Source: Chlorobium sp. (GTDB lineage Bacteria > Bacteroidota > Chlorobiia > Chlorobiales > Chlorobiaceae). Taken from it: a stretch of 15,648 nt of DNA. Positions 6,612 to 13,911 of this stretch are shown piece after piece; position 1 is the stretch's first letter, and the number at the start of each line of letters is the position of its first letter. Location of the stretch: assembly GCA_028277485.1 (NCBI GenBank), contig JANQGE010000027.1:1-15648 (forward strand). Direction: 5' to 3'. The translations under genes and the position numbers were made by a program. Below the pieces are notes generated by a model. It did no database searches and was not told where the DNA came from. It saw nothing but the letters and a program-made list of their open reading frames with translations.

Positions 6612-7037
6612 ATGCACTACATTACACAGGTAATCGCCCGGGAGACAACCGCACCGATTCAGATTATCGATATTACCGCCGAAATCCGGGAAACCGTTGC
6701 ATCCTGCGGGCTGGAAAAGGGGCAGATAACCCTTGTCAGCCAGCACACGACGGCATTTATCAACATCAATGAACAGGAACCCAGGCTGCTGGAAGATATG
6801 GTGGCTTTCCTTAAGCGCCTTGTACCGAAGGACGGTGACTACCTGCACAACATTGAATCGCTTGACGGCCGCGACAACGCCCACTCGCACCTTATGGGCC
6901 TTTTCATGAACAGCTCTGAAACCGTCCCGTTCGAGGCTGGCAAACTTCTTCTGGGCCGGTGGCAGTCAATCTTTCTTGTAGAGCTTGACGGTCCCCGTCC
7001 CAAACGCAGTATTCTGATGCAGATTTCGGGAATGTAA
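6612..7037 (+). CDS. YjbQ family protein (UPF0047)
   Basis: The 141-residue protein has all the marks of the family: SQHTTAFININEQEP (43-57), RDNAHSHLMG (87-96), and near the C-terminus GRWQSIFLVELDGPR. The conserved histidines H45, H91 and H93 probably form the active or metal site. Members have been reported with weak thiamine-phosphate synthase activity, giving the database name 'secondary thiamine-phosphate synthase', but the physiological role is not settled. Length is normal. No Shine-Dalgarno sequence precedes the ATG. dxs follows after 99 bases on the same strand, so a common transcript is possible; DXS uses thiamine diphosphate, though a functional link is only suggestive. Confidence 0.88.
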   Translation: MHYITQVIARETTAPIQIIDITAEIRETVASCGLEKGQITLVSQHTTAFININEQEPRLLEDMVAFLKRLVPKDGDYLHNIESLDGRDNAHSHLMGLFMNSSETVPFEAGKLLLGRWQSIFLVELDGPRPKRSILMQISGM

Positions 7038-7078
7038 GTTCTTAAAAAATTCACCTTACAGGAACCGGCAACTGTTCA

Positions 7079-7109
7079 ATCCGGTTTAATGAAAATACCT
7101 GAACCGGAT
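7079..7109 (+). promoter_or_regulatory. Inverted repeat in the dxs leader
   Basis: ATCCGGTT (7079-7086) and AACCGGAT (7102-7109) form a perfect 8-base stem. CCGGTT can instead pair with AACCGG at 7063-7068, so two mutually exclusive hairpins are possible between YjbQ and dxs. No T-run follows. Confidence 0.4.
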
Positions 7110-7136
7110 AAACCCAGATAAGGAAGGAAGTCTTAT

Positions 7137-9116
7137 ATGGAACAACTACCGCCGCACTTAGTAAACAAAAAATTCCCCTTTCTTTCGAAAATTCACTCTC
7201 CTGAAGATCTGAAAACCTATGAGCTGGAAGATCTTCAGAACATTGCGGATGAGTGCAGGGCATACCTTATTGATGTCGTCGCGGAAAACGGGGGCCATTT
7301 CGGCTCCAGCCTCGGTGTTGTCGAGATAACCGTCGCTCTCCACTATGTATACAAAACACCTCACGACAAGATCATCTGGGATGTCGGCCATCAGGCTTAC
7401 ATACACAAGATACTGACCGGAAGAAAAGACCTGATGCATACCAACCGGAAACTCAACGGTCTGGCGGGCTTCCCGAAAATTTCCGAAAGCCTGCATGATG
7501 CTTTCGGTACCGGCCACGCATCCACATCCATCTCTGCGGCTGCCGGAATAGCTGCCGCACGCGACCTTTCCGGGGGCAACGAAAAAATCATTGCCGTTAT
7601 CGGGGACGGCAGTATGACCGGAGGCATGGCATTTGAAGCCATGAACCATCTCGGAGAAACCAAAACCGATGTTCTGGTTGTCCTTAACGACAACCAGATG
7701 GCTATCGCTCCAAGCACCGGCGGCCTTAAAGACTACCTTGTCAACATTACCCTGAACAAAACCTATAACAGGTTCCGTAAATTCATCTGGGACTCAATTT
7801 CATTGCTTAACAATGACCTCGGAGACGCCGCTAAAAACGCAGTACACAAAATCGAAGACGGCATAAAAGCAGCCCTCACGCCGGGGGCCTTTTTCGAAGC
7901 CCTGGGTTTTCGTTATTTCGGTCCCATCGACGGGCACAACACAGAGCAGCTTGTCAGGGCTTTCAGGGAAATGCGCGAGCTGCCTCACCCCAAGCTTTTG
8001 CATGTCGTCACAACAAAGGGCAAAGGATTCAAACCGGCGGAAGACGACCAGAGCAAGTGGCACGCCAGCAGCGGCGGGTTTGACATTACTACGGGAAAAT
8101 CCCTGAAGAAACCCGGAGGAGCACAACCCCTGAAATATCAGGATATCTTTGGCCGGGCGCTGACGGAACTTGCCGATAAAGACCACAGGATTGTAGGCAT
8201 TACCGCGGCCATGCCGAGCGGGACATCGCTCGACGTTTTCCAGAAGGCACATTCGAAACGTTTCTATGATGTCGGCATTGCCGAGCAGCACGCCGTAACC
8301 TTTGCCGCGGGTATGGCAACGAAAGGCTATAAGCCTGTCTGCGCCATATACTCCTCATTCCTGCAGCGCGCTTACGACCAGCTCATTCACGACGTCGCCC
8401 TTCAGAAGCTGCCGGTTGTTTTTGCTATCGACCGGGCCGGATTGGTTGGAGAAGACGGACCTACCCATCATGGCTCATTCGACCTCTCCTATCTTCACCC
8501 GATACCCGGCATGGTCATCATGGCACCGAAAGACGAGCAGGAGCTCCGAGACATGCTCTATACCTCCATGCAACACCAGCAAGGCCCTGTTGCAATCCGC
8601 TACCCGAGAGGCACCTGCGCCGGGCTGACCCTGCGTCCCGGATTCACTGCGATGGAAATCGGGAGGGGTGAAATAGTGCACGAAGGCTCGTCCATTGCTA
8701 TTCTGGCGATCGGCACCATGGTTCAAAGGTCTGTCGAAACCGCTCAGATGCTTGAAAAGCAGGGTATCGACGCTCTCGTAGCGAACATGCGCTTCCTCAA
8801 ACCTCTCGATACGGAAATGCTCAACAGCATTGCAGAACGCTACGAAAAAATCGTCATCATCGAGGAAAACAGCACTATTGGCGGACTGGGCAGCGCAGTT
8901 AACGACCACCTGCAGAAAGAAAGCCTTTCAAACAGCGTACTGACAATAGGATTGCCGGACACATTTGTCACGCACGGCAGCATGAACGATCTCTACCGGC
9001 TGCTCGAGCTGGATGCGGAAAATGTCAGCAGACGGATCAGCAACTTTTACAAAGGCACCGTGACCGAAAAAAGCGAAAGCAGCCAGAGCACAATACGCAC
9101 GGAAAGACTGGCATAG
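7137..9116 (+). CDS. dxs: 1-deoxy-D-xylulose-5-phosphate synthase
   Basis: The 659-residue thiamine diphosphate enzyme condenses pyruvate and glyceraldehyde 3-phosphate, the first step of the MEP isoprenoid pathway, which in a phototroph would feed carotenoid, chlorophyll side-chain and quinone synthesis. Visible motifs are GGHFGSSLG (H54), the TPP/metal motif GDG (156-158) to NDN (D157, N186), GIAEQHAVTFAAGM (E383, the cofactor-activating glutamate), DRAGLVGEDGPTHHG and EENSTIGGLGSAV. The ATG is preceded by AAGGAAGGAAG, a good ribosome site. The C-terminus ends in a polar tail of about 22 residues that overlaps the last membrane helix codons of pgpA on the opposite strand. Confidence 0.96.
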   Translation: MEQLPPHLVNKKFPFLSKIHSPEDLKTYELEDLQNIADECRAYLIDVVAENGGHFGSSLGVVEITVALHYVYKTPHDKIIWDVGHQAYIHKILTGRKDLMHTNRKLNGLAGFPKISESLHDAFGTGHASTSISAAAGIAAARDLSGGNEKIIAVIGDGSMTGGMAFEAMNHLGETKTDVLVVLNDNQMAIAPSTGGLKDYLVNITLNKTYNRFRKFIWDSISLLNNDLGDAAKNAVHKIEDGIKAALTPGAFFEALGFRYFGPIDGHNTEQLVRAFREMRELPHPKLLHVVTTKGKGFKPAEDDQSKWHASSGGFDITTGKSLKKPGGAQPLKYQDIFGRALTELADKDHRIVGITAAMPSGTSLDVFQKAHSKRFYDVGIAEQHAVTFAAGMATKGYKPVCAIYSSFLQRAYDQLIHDVALQKLPVVFAIDRAGLVGEDGPTHHGSFDLSYLHPIPGMVIMAPKDEQELRDMLYTSMQHQQGPVAIRYPRGTCAGLTLRPGFTAMEIGRGEIVHEGSSIAILAIGTMVQRSVETAQMLEKQGIDALVANMRFLKPLDTEMLNSIAERYEKIVIIEENSTIGGLGSAVNDHLQKESLSNSVLTIGLPDTFVTHGSMNDLYRLLELDAENVSRRISNFYKGTVTEKSESSQSTIRTERLA

Positions 9117-9523
9117 ACGCCGGCAAGCAGGTCATCAACCATGATACCCCACCCGCCCGGAAGCTTCTGGGCAGCGTTTACCGGTTCAGGTTTCAGAATA
9201 TCAAAAACACGGAACGCCACAAAACCAAGCACCGCGGTGAACCACCCTCCGGGAAGCAGCAGCAGCGTAACCCACTGCCCCGCAAACTCATCGATGGTCA
9301 CCCGCGAGGGATCGTGACCATAGATTCCCTCCATGACCCGGGCGGACCAGAGACCGGCAATGAAGACCGCAACGATTGCCGGACCGGCAACTTCCGGGTT
9401 CGAGAACGACGGGATGGTTACAAAGAATATTGCCGCGGCAAGACTCGTAACCGTCCCCGGTGCGAACGGGAAGTAGCCGAGCCCCGCACAGCTCCCCAGA
9501 AATTTGGCGGCGAAATCCTTCAT
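9047..9523 (-). CDS. pgpA: Phosphatidylglycerophosphatase A
   Basis: The 158-residue inner-membrane phosphatase removes phosphate from phosphatidylglycerol phosphate to give phosphatidylglycerol. Family motifs are all present: GLGYFPFAPGTVTS (about 14-27), DPSRVTIDEFAGQ (about 71-83), FRVFDILKPEP and GGWGIMVDDLLAG. Hydrophobic segments lie between them and at the C-terminus. The gene starts 11 bases after the pgsA stop, and that stop TAG lies inside its ribosome site TAGAGGA, indicating translational coupling. The 3' end runs 70 bases into dxs, tail to tail. Confidence 0.94.
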   Translation of the reverse strand: MKDFAAKFLGSCAGLGYFPFAPGTVTSLAAAIFFVTIPSFSNPEVAGPAIVAVFIAGLWSARVMEGIYGHDPSRVTIDEFAGQWVTLLLLPGGWFTAVLGFVAFRVFDILKPEPVNAAQKLPGGWGIMVDDLLAGVYASLSVRIVLWLLSLFSVTVPL

Positions 9524-9534
9524 GGGCCGATCCT

Positions 9535-10128
9535 CTATCTTCCGGGCGAAGGGCTCAGCAATCCCTTCCAGTTCTGAACAAGGTATGAAATCCCGGTATA
9601 GACCGTATACAGCGTTATAGCCAGCATGACGTAATCCAGGTAATCGGAGTGCAGCACTGCTCTCATAAGCGCCGATACATCTTCACCGGTAAACGCCCTC
9701 TCTTTGAGAAGAATAAACAGCATAATCACGTAGGCGAATACATTCTGCATGAGCGTCTTGTATTTTGCCTCCCGGCTTGTAATAACCGGCTTGTCCTTCA
9801 ACTCCGCGTAAATCCGCAAAACCGTCACGACAACATCACGCAACGCAACCAGCAGCACCATCCACAGCGCAAGGTATCCCTCCCAGACATAGATCAGAAA
9901 CGCCCCCGTGATGAGAAACTTGTCGGCCAGCGGATCGAGAAACGCTCCGAGCCTGCTGGTAAGACCGTACTTCCTTGCATGATAACCGTCATAAATATCG
10001 GTCAGTGACGCTATCACAAAAACGATCACACCCAGAAGCTTCATGTGCGGCGAATCGAGCAGGAGCAGAAACATGAAAACCGGAACAAGCAGTATCCGCA
10101 ATGTCGTCAGCTGATTTGGCAAAGTCAT
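9535..10128 (-). CDS. pgsA: CDP-diacylglycerol-glycerol-3-phosphate 3-phosphatidyltransferase
   Basis: The product makes phosphatidylglycerol phosphate from CDP-diacylglycerol and glycerol 3-phosphate in the inner membrane. It carries a perfect CDP-alcohol phosphatidyltransferase signature, DGx2ARx8Gx3Dx3D, at D47, G48, A51, R52, G61, D65 and D69, and several membrane helices. I place the start at the ATG at 10128 (197 residues, N-terminus MTLPNQLTTLR, normal for the family). The open frame extends to 10233, but that extension reads toward repeat sequence and adds a non-family N-terminus; an ATG at 10137 is the only serious alternative. The gene is followed immediately by pgpA, the next enzyme in the pathway. 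Confidence 0.92.
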   Translation of the reverse strand: MTLPNQLTTLRILLVPVFMFLLLLDSPHMKLLGVIVFVIASLTDIYDGYHARKYGLTSRLGAFLDPLADKFLITGAFLIYVWEGYLALWMVLLVALRDVVVTVLRIYAELKDKPVITSREAKYKTLMQNVFAYVIMLFILLKERAFTGEDVSALMRAVLHSDYLDYVMLAITLYTVYTGISYLVQNWKGLLSPSPGR

Positions 10129-10334
10129 AGGCCACATCCCGTAACCGGGTGTCAAAACATTGAGGGACATTGTCGCAAGTCCCGACAAAGCCCGGACAAA
10201 CCACGAAACACGTGAATTTCGAGCACCGTCCAACGAAGCAAATTAACAGCGACGCCGGGTTATACGAAAAAAAGTCTTGTAATTGCGCTCAAGATAATGC
10301 ATCCACACTATTTTCTCAATTCCGGGCACCTCTA
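10129..10334. other. pgsA-mutS2 spacer with repeat fragments
   Basis: A fragment of the dispersed core, with TTTCGAGCACCGTCCAACGA, lies at about 10217-10236, and a terminal box follows at 10324-10337. Between them is AT-rich sequence with no recognisable gene. A promoter for pgsA-pgpA may lie here but none is convincing. Confidence 0.5.
10209..10240 (+). repeat. Core fragment of the dispersed element
   Basis: ATTTCGAGCACCGTCCAACG matches the core at 1-98 with one change (GACC to GTCC). The terminal GAGGTGCCC box expected some 40 bases downstream in this orientation is missing. Confidence 0.7.
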
Positions 10335-10337
10335 TTA
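10324..10337 (-). repeat. GGGCACCTCTATTA box covering the mutS2 stop
   Basis: A consensus box. Its last three bases, TTA, are the complement of the mutS2 TAA stop codon (10335-10337), so the element abuts or supplies the gene's end. Confidence 0.7.
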
Positions 10338-12719
10338 CAACTCAACAATCGTCACTCCCACTCCCCCCTCCGTCCAATCTCCGAGCCGGAAGTTTTTCAC
10401 GGCGGGATGGTGCTGCAAGCAATGCGCTACCCTTTGACGAAGCGCTCCGGTACCTTTTCCGTGAACAATTGTCCCTTTCCGGACTCCGTTAAGCCGCAGT
10501 CTATCGACAAACCGTTCAACTTCAGTAACAGCCTCATCTCCCAGCAGTCCCCTGAGATCAAGCGTTGTGGATTCGAGCCCCGAGAAACGGGCAGAACCCG
10601 CGCCTTTTACAGCAGGGGCATCCCCGCCGCGCACGAGCTCTTTCGCTTTGGTCTTCGAGATCTTTTCAAGGTTCCTCAGGGAAGTTGACAAGCGGAAAGT
10701 CCCGCAGCGCACTACGGCATCTTCGCCATGCAGCGACAGCACCTCTCCCGTGGTATTGGTTGTCAGCACACGAACCCTGTCCCCTTCCCGGATCGTCCTG
10801 TCCGGCTCCGGCGAACCCTTCATCTCCACGGCAATACGTTCTTCCTCGCCCGCCGCTGCCTTTTTCCGGACGTTAAGCTTGTCCCTTGCCGCCTCGACAA
10901 CCGTTTCTTCGGGCCGCCTCTTCACATCGTGAACGATATCGCGGATCATCTTTTTTGCCCTCTCGATCTCCCGCCGTATCTCCCGCTGCTGTGCCAGCTT
11001 CATCTCCTGCTCCCTTCGTTTCAGCTCCTCCTCAGCATCACGAAGACGTTCACGTTCAGATGCCAGAGCCTCCCGCTGCCGCTCCAGCGACCGCTCTGAT
11101 TCACGGTTTGTCTCAAGAGAAACCCTGAGGTCGTCCAGCATGGCATCCAGCCCCGCTCTGCCTTTGTCGAGATAACCCTCGGCCCGGCTGACAACTTCCG
11201 GGCTGAACCCCATATGCTGCATCATCGCAAATGCAAAACTGTTGCCCGGCACCCCCTTCAGAAACCTGAATGAAGGGCTCAGCGACGACCGGTCAAATTC
11301 CATGGCACCGTTCACCACTCCTTCCCGCTCATGAGCATACGCTTTCAACTCTCCGAGATGTGTCGTTACAATAACTTTCGCACCCTTTGCAAGCAGTTCT
11401 TCGATAACCGAACGGGCAATCGCGCCGCCTTCCTCAACATCCGTTCCCGAACACAGCTCGTCGATCAGCACAAGGCTTCCCGGCGCTGCAGATCCAAGGA
11501 TTGTTCGAATGTGTTCAAGGTGGGAACTGAACGTTGAAAGGTCATTTTCGATAGACTGCTCGTCGCCGATCTCGATAAATATTTCGCTAAACACAGGGAA
11601 CACCGAACTCTCACTGCAGGGAACAAGGTAGCCATGAAGCAGCATGCAGCATAACAGACCGGCGGTTTTCATCGCAACCGATTTCCCGCCGGCATTCGGG
11701 CCCGATATCACCAGAACCTGCTCGTTGTCACAAAGCTCCATGTCGAGGGGAAACACCTGTTCTTTCTTCCTGCGGTGAGAAATCAGCAGCCACGGATGAA
11801 ACCCGTCGATAATCCGCAGCGTCCGGCCCATTGCAACTTTCGGCAGAACCGAACCGGTATCCAGAGCGATCCGGGCACGGCCATACAGCGAATCAAAAAC
11901 AGCTAACAGATTCTGGTTATGCCGCACATTTTCAAGTTCATTCCTGATACGTCCCGTTGTTTCTCTCAGTATCCGCTCCACCTCCCTGCGTTCATTGATC
12001 TCAACGTCCTGAATCCTGTTGCTCAGCTCAAGCGTTTCCGCCGGCTCGATAAAAACGGTCTGGCCTGTCTGCGAGTAGTCCTGAATAAAACCGGGAAGCT
12101 TGTACTTGTATTCCACCCGCAGCCCAAGCACAAGCCTGCCGTTTTTCATCGCGACGGTATCCTCCATAAGCCACCCGTTGTCCTGGCAACGCTTCAGCAG
12201 CCGGATCATCTTTTTGCGCAACGTTTCCCGGATCGCGCCGAGTTCCTGCCGCAACACCAGCAAACCATCGCTCGCCGTATCGCGAACCTGGCCCTGTTCA
12301 TCAACCACCCGCAGGATTTCATACTGCAGGGACTTTTCCAGCCAAAGCTGTATCGTAAGATCATTCAGTGAGGGATACACGGTGCGGTTCTGAAACATAC
12401 ACTTCCTCAACTGCACCGAAGCGTGCAGGAGACCATGAATATCGAGCAGCTCACGCGGTTCAAGATAGTTATCGACCATCTCAAGTTTCCTGAGAAGAGA
12501 GCGAGTGTCCGGCAGGGAAGAAAACGGCAAAGGGTGCCCCTCCTCGAGAAAAACCCGCAGCTCCAGCACCCGTTCGAGTTCTTCACCGAGCATTGCCGGA
12601 TCGTAAAGCGGCCCTGCTCCCGTGAGCGCATCCTTCCCCATATCGGAGACGCAAAAGGTCGAAGCATAGGCAACAACCTTGTCAAAATCCAGCTTTCTTT
12701 TCGCCAAAGAATCCATCAT
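10335..12719 (-). CDS. mutS2: MutS2 family ATPase/endonuclease
   Basis: The 794-residue protein has the MutS2 layout: an N-terminal core and clamp, an ABC-type ATPase with Walker A GPNAGGKS (340-347) and Walker B LVLIDE (D420, E421), a highly charged coiled coil (about 540-600) and a C-terminal Smr domain with LDLRG (720-724) and HGKGTGALR (from 753). It lacks the mismatch-recognition domain of MutS. MutS2 is known as a suppressor of recombination that nicks branched DNA in some species, and as a splitter of collided ribosomes (RqcU role) in others; the sequence does not choose between them. The start is the first of two tandem ATG codons, without a clear ribosome site. It lies upstream of pgsA-pgpA on the same strand. 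Confidence 0.95.
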   Translation of the reverse strand: MMDSLAKRKLDFDKVVAYASTFCVSDMGKDALTGAGPLYDPAMLGEELERVLELRVFLEEGHPLPFSSLPDTRSLLRKLEMVDNYLEPRELLDIHGLLHASVQLRKCMFQNRTVYPSLNDLTIQLWLEKSLQYEILRVVDEQGQVRDTASDGLLVLRQELGAIRETLRKKMIRLLKRCQDNGWLMEDTVAMKNGRLVLGLRVEYKYKLPGFIQDYSQTGQTVFIEPAETLELSNRIQDVEINERREVERILRETTGRIRNELENVRHNQNLLAVFDSLYGRARIALDTGSVLPKVAMGRTLRIIDGFHPWLLISHRRKKEQVFPLDMELCDNEQVLVISGPNAGGKSVAMKTAGLLCCMLLHGYLVPCSESSVFPVFSEIFIEIGDEQSIENDLSTFSSHLEHIRTILGSAAPGSLVLIDELCSGTDVEEGGAIARSVIEELLAKGAKVIVTTHLGELKAYAHEREGVVNGAMEFDRSSLSPSFRFLKGVPGNSFAFAMMQHMGFSPEVVSRAEGYLDKGRAGLDAMLDDLRVSLETNRESERSLERQREALASERERLRDAEEELKRREQEMKLAQQREIRREIERAKKMIRDIVHDVKRRPEETVVEAARDKLNVRKKAAAGEEERIAVEMKGSPEPDRTIREGDRVRVLTTNTTGEVLSLHGEDAVVRCGTFRLSTSLRNLEKISKTKAKELVRGGDAPAVKGAGSARFSGLESTTLDLRGLLGDEAVTEVERFVDRLRLNGVRKGTIVHGKGTGALRQRVAHCLQHHPAVKNFRLGDWTEGGVGVTIVEL

Positions 12720-13033
12720 CGAGTAACCGGTTTTCGAGGGCGGCCATTACACCACCCCGGCCAGGGAAAAATAAAGCATCCTCAGTTCAAATCCATTCGA
12801 CCCTGATCTCCGAAAGAAAGAAGATCGGGATTCAGGGCCGGTATCAGAATCGAAAATGAAATCAGCAGCCCATTTGCAAGTTGATGAAATCCATCAATCT
12901 CGGCAAACCCGGAAGTTGCCGACCCTGTGAAATCCGAAAAGATACCCGACAGGGCTGGAAAAAGCCTCAGATAGCCGTATATTATTAGTTTACCTCGATC
13001 TAAAGCTGCAATCAATATCTAAACAATCGAAAC
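12720..13033. other. Divergent mutS2-dsrE spacer
   Basis: No gene is seen in the 314 bases. A degenerate copy of the TCGACCCCGATCTCCG hairpin repeat lies at 12797-12852, with CCCTGA (12801-12806) facing TCAGGG (12832-12837). A second stem, CCCTGT (12923-12928) and ACAGGG (12949-12954), and a small TTGATG/CATCAA hairpin near 12890 follow. The AT-rich stretch 12976-12995 probably contains promoter elements for the DsrE gene, but no well-spaced pair is obvious. Confidence 0.5.
12797..12852 (+). repeat. Degenerate TCGACCCCGATCTCCG hairpin repeat
   Basis: It aligns along its length with 13627-13686: TTCGACCC, GATCTCCG, AAGA, ATCGGG, then CGGTATCAGAATCGA in place of CGGAATCGGGAATCGA. The hairpin arms have changed together (CCCTGA/TCAGGG rather than CCCCGAT/ATCGGGG). 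Confidence 0.55.
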
Positions 13034-13399
13034 ATGGAAAGTGAGAAACTTGTCGTTATCAGTACCGTAGGTACCGATAACCACGAAAAGGCCACCCTGC
13101 CTTTTGTACTTGCCACAGCATGCCAGTCGCTGGATGCGGATGTTGTGATGTTCCTCCAGTCTTCAGCGGTCATGCTGGCTAAAAAAGGCGAAGCGGAAAA
13201 TGTGAAGGCCGACGGTCTTGCTCCTCTCAAGGAATTGCTCGACACATTTATCGAAATGGAAGGTACTCTCTATCTGTGTTCCCCGTGCATCAAGGAAAGA
13301 AACATCTCCACGGACGATCTCATCGATGGTGCAGGGGTGGCGGCCGCTGGCACTCTGGCAAATGAAGTTATGAACGCAAAGTCCGTTGTAACGTATTGA
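13034..13399 (+). CDS. DsrE-family protein
   Basis: The 121-residue protein has a DsrE/DsrF-like alpha/beta fold pattern: strand LVVISTVG, helix with PFVLATAC, strand DVVMFLQS, and the typical LYLCSPCIKERNI with C82 and C85, ending in a short strand KSVVTY. Small DsrE-like proteins handle sulfur as persulfide on such a cysteine or act as subunits in sulfur relay. In a green sulfur bacterium a role in sulfur oxidation is attractive, but no dsr, sox or tus genes are nearby, so the partner is unknown. It appears monocistronic and is followed by a hairpin. 'Predicted peroxiredoxin' is the other common database label. Confidence 0.8.
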   Translation: MESEKLVVISTVGTDNHEKATLPFVLATACQSLDADVVMFLQSSAVMLAKKGEAENVKADGLAPLKELLDTFIEMEGTLYLCSPCIKERNISTDDLIDGAGVAAAGTLANEVMNAKSVVTY

Positions 13400-13427
13400 C
13401 GAACATCTCGAAAAACCGTATTCCTAA

Positions 13428-13467
13428 AAGTGACGGGTGACAAGTTAGTTCAAAGCACTCGTCACTT
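13428..13467 (+). terminator. Hairpin after the DsrE gene
   Basis: AAGTGACGGGTG (13428-13439) pairs with CACTCGTCACTT (13456-13467) over 12 positions with one G-U pair, 29 bases past the stop. Only a weak T-stretch follows. The arms are themselves heptamer-repeat units facing each other, so the hairpin may be a by-product of the repeats. Confidence 0.4.
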
Positions 13468-13622
13468 GTTTCTCGTCACTACTCTTTTGCCTACTGCTGA
13501 CTGCCTACTGATTTCCCTACTGCCAACTTTCCCCTTTTTGAATTTTGACTTCTCACTCCCCTTGCCAACTGCTTACTGAAGACCGCCTACTGCTCCCCCT
13601 TGTCACTTGTTTCTCGTCACTG
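13430..13622 (+). repeat. Degenerate heptamer arrays (GTCACTT and GCCTACT types)
   Basis: Seven-base units such as CTTGTCA, CTCGTCA, TGCCTAC, TGCTGAC, TGCTTAC and CGCCTAC follow one another, mostly in register, with interruptions. The phrase ending ACTTTCCCCTTTTTGA also recurs at 15526-15541. Confidence 0.7.
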
Positions 13623-13623
13623 C

Positions 13624-13694
13624 TTTTTCGACCCCGATCTCCGTAAGAGAAATACATCGGGGCTCGCCGTCGGAATCGGGAATCGATCTTTTCT
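13624..13694 (+). repeat. Full TCGACCCCGATCTCCG / TCGCCGTCGG hairpin repeat
   Basis: CCCCGAT and ATCGGGG form a 7-base stem (about 13632-13662), followed by CTCGCCGTCGGAATCGGG. The last 24 bases (13671-13694) are identical to 15484-15507. Confidence 0.8.
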
Positions 13695-13717
13695 CTTCCT
13701 TGATCCCTTTTTCCCTT

Positions 13718-13769
13718 GCTCATCGCTCATTGCTCAGCACTCCTCCCCTAACACTTAGCACATAACACC
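13718..13769 (+). repeat. Heptamer arrays of TCATTGC and TAACACT type
   Basis: Units TCATCGC, TCATTGC and TCAGCAC run in register at 13720-13740, and TAACACT, TAGCACA and TAACACC at 13749-13769. The period is seven bases as in the neighbouring arrays, though the unit sequence differs. Confidence 0.6.
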
Positions 13770-13791
13770 TTCCCCCTCCCCCTTTTTGACT

Positions 13792-13843
13792 TTGTCACTT
13801 GTTACTCGTCACTTGTCACTATTCTTTTGCCTACTGCCTACTG
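13792..13843 (+). repeat. Heptamer array of TTGTCAC type plus GCCTACT units
   Basis: Four seven-base units of the TTGTCAC/TCGTCAC type (13792-13820) are followed by ATTCTTTT and then GCCTACT twice. The same phrase order occurs at 13470-13496 and at 1294-1320. Confidence 0.7.
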
Positions 13844-13911
13844 GTACACGAGGATTTCGAGCACCGACCAACGATGCAATTGAATCGCGAAATAAATAAA
13901 TAGAGGTGCCC
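13844..13911 (+). repeat. Long GAGGTGCCC-ended element
   Basis: It has the same core (GAGGATTTCGAGCACCGACC) and terminal box (TAAATAGAGGTGCCC, 13897-13911) as 1-98, with a slightly shorter middle. It ends immediately before the YkgJ stop codon (13912-13914). Confidence 0.8.

Larger units (their letters stand above)
13400..13911. other. Repeat-filled 512-base spacer
   Basis: No gene is supported. In order it holds a hairpin (13428-13467), heptamer arrays, one full TCGACCCCGATCTCCG hairpin repeat, two further heptamer arrays, and a long GAGGTGCCC-ended element that ends at the YkgJ stop. The whole stretch is strongly pyrimidine-rich on the plus strand. Confidence 0.7.

Noticed and set aside
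10129..10233. N-terminal extension of PgsA to an ATG at 10233
   Set aside because: It reads across sequence next to a dispersed repeat and adds 35 residues not expected in the family; the ATG at 10128 gives a normal N-terminus.
13430..13843. CRISPR array
   Set aside because: The periodic units are seven bases long and degenerate, with no long identical repeats, no spacers of constant size and no cas genes.
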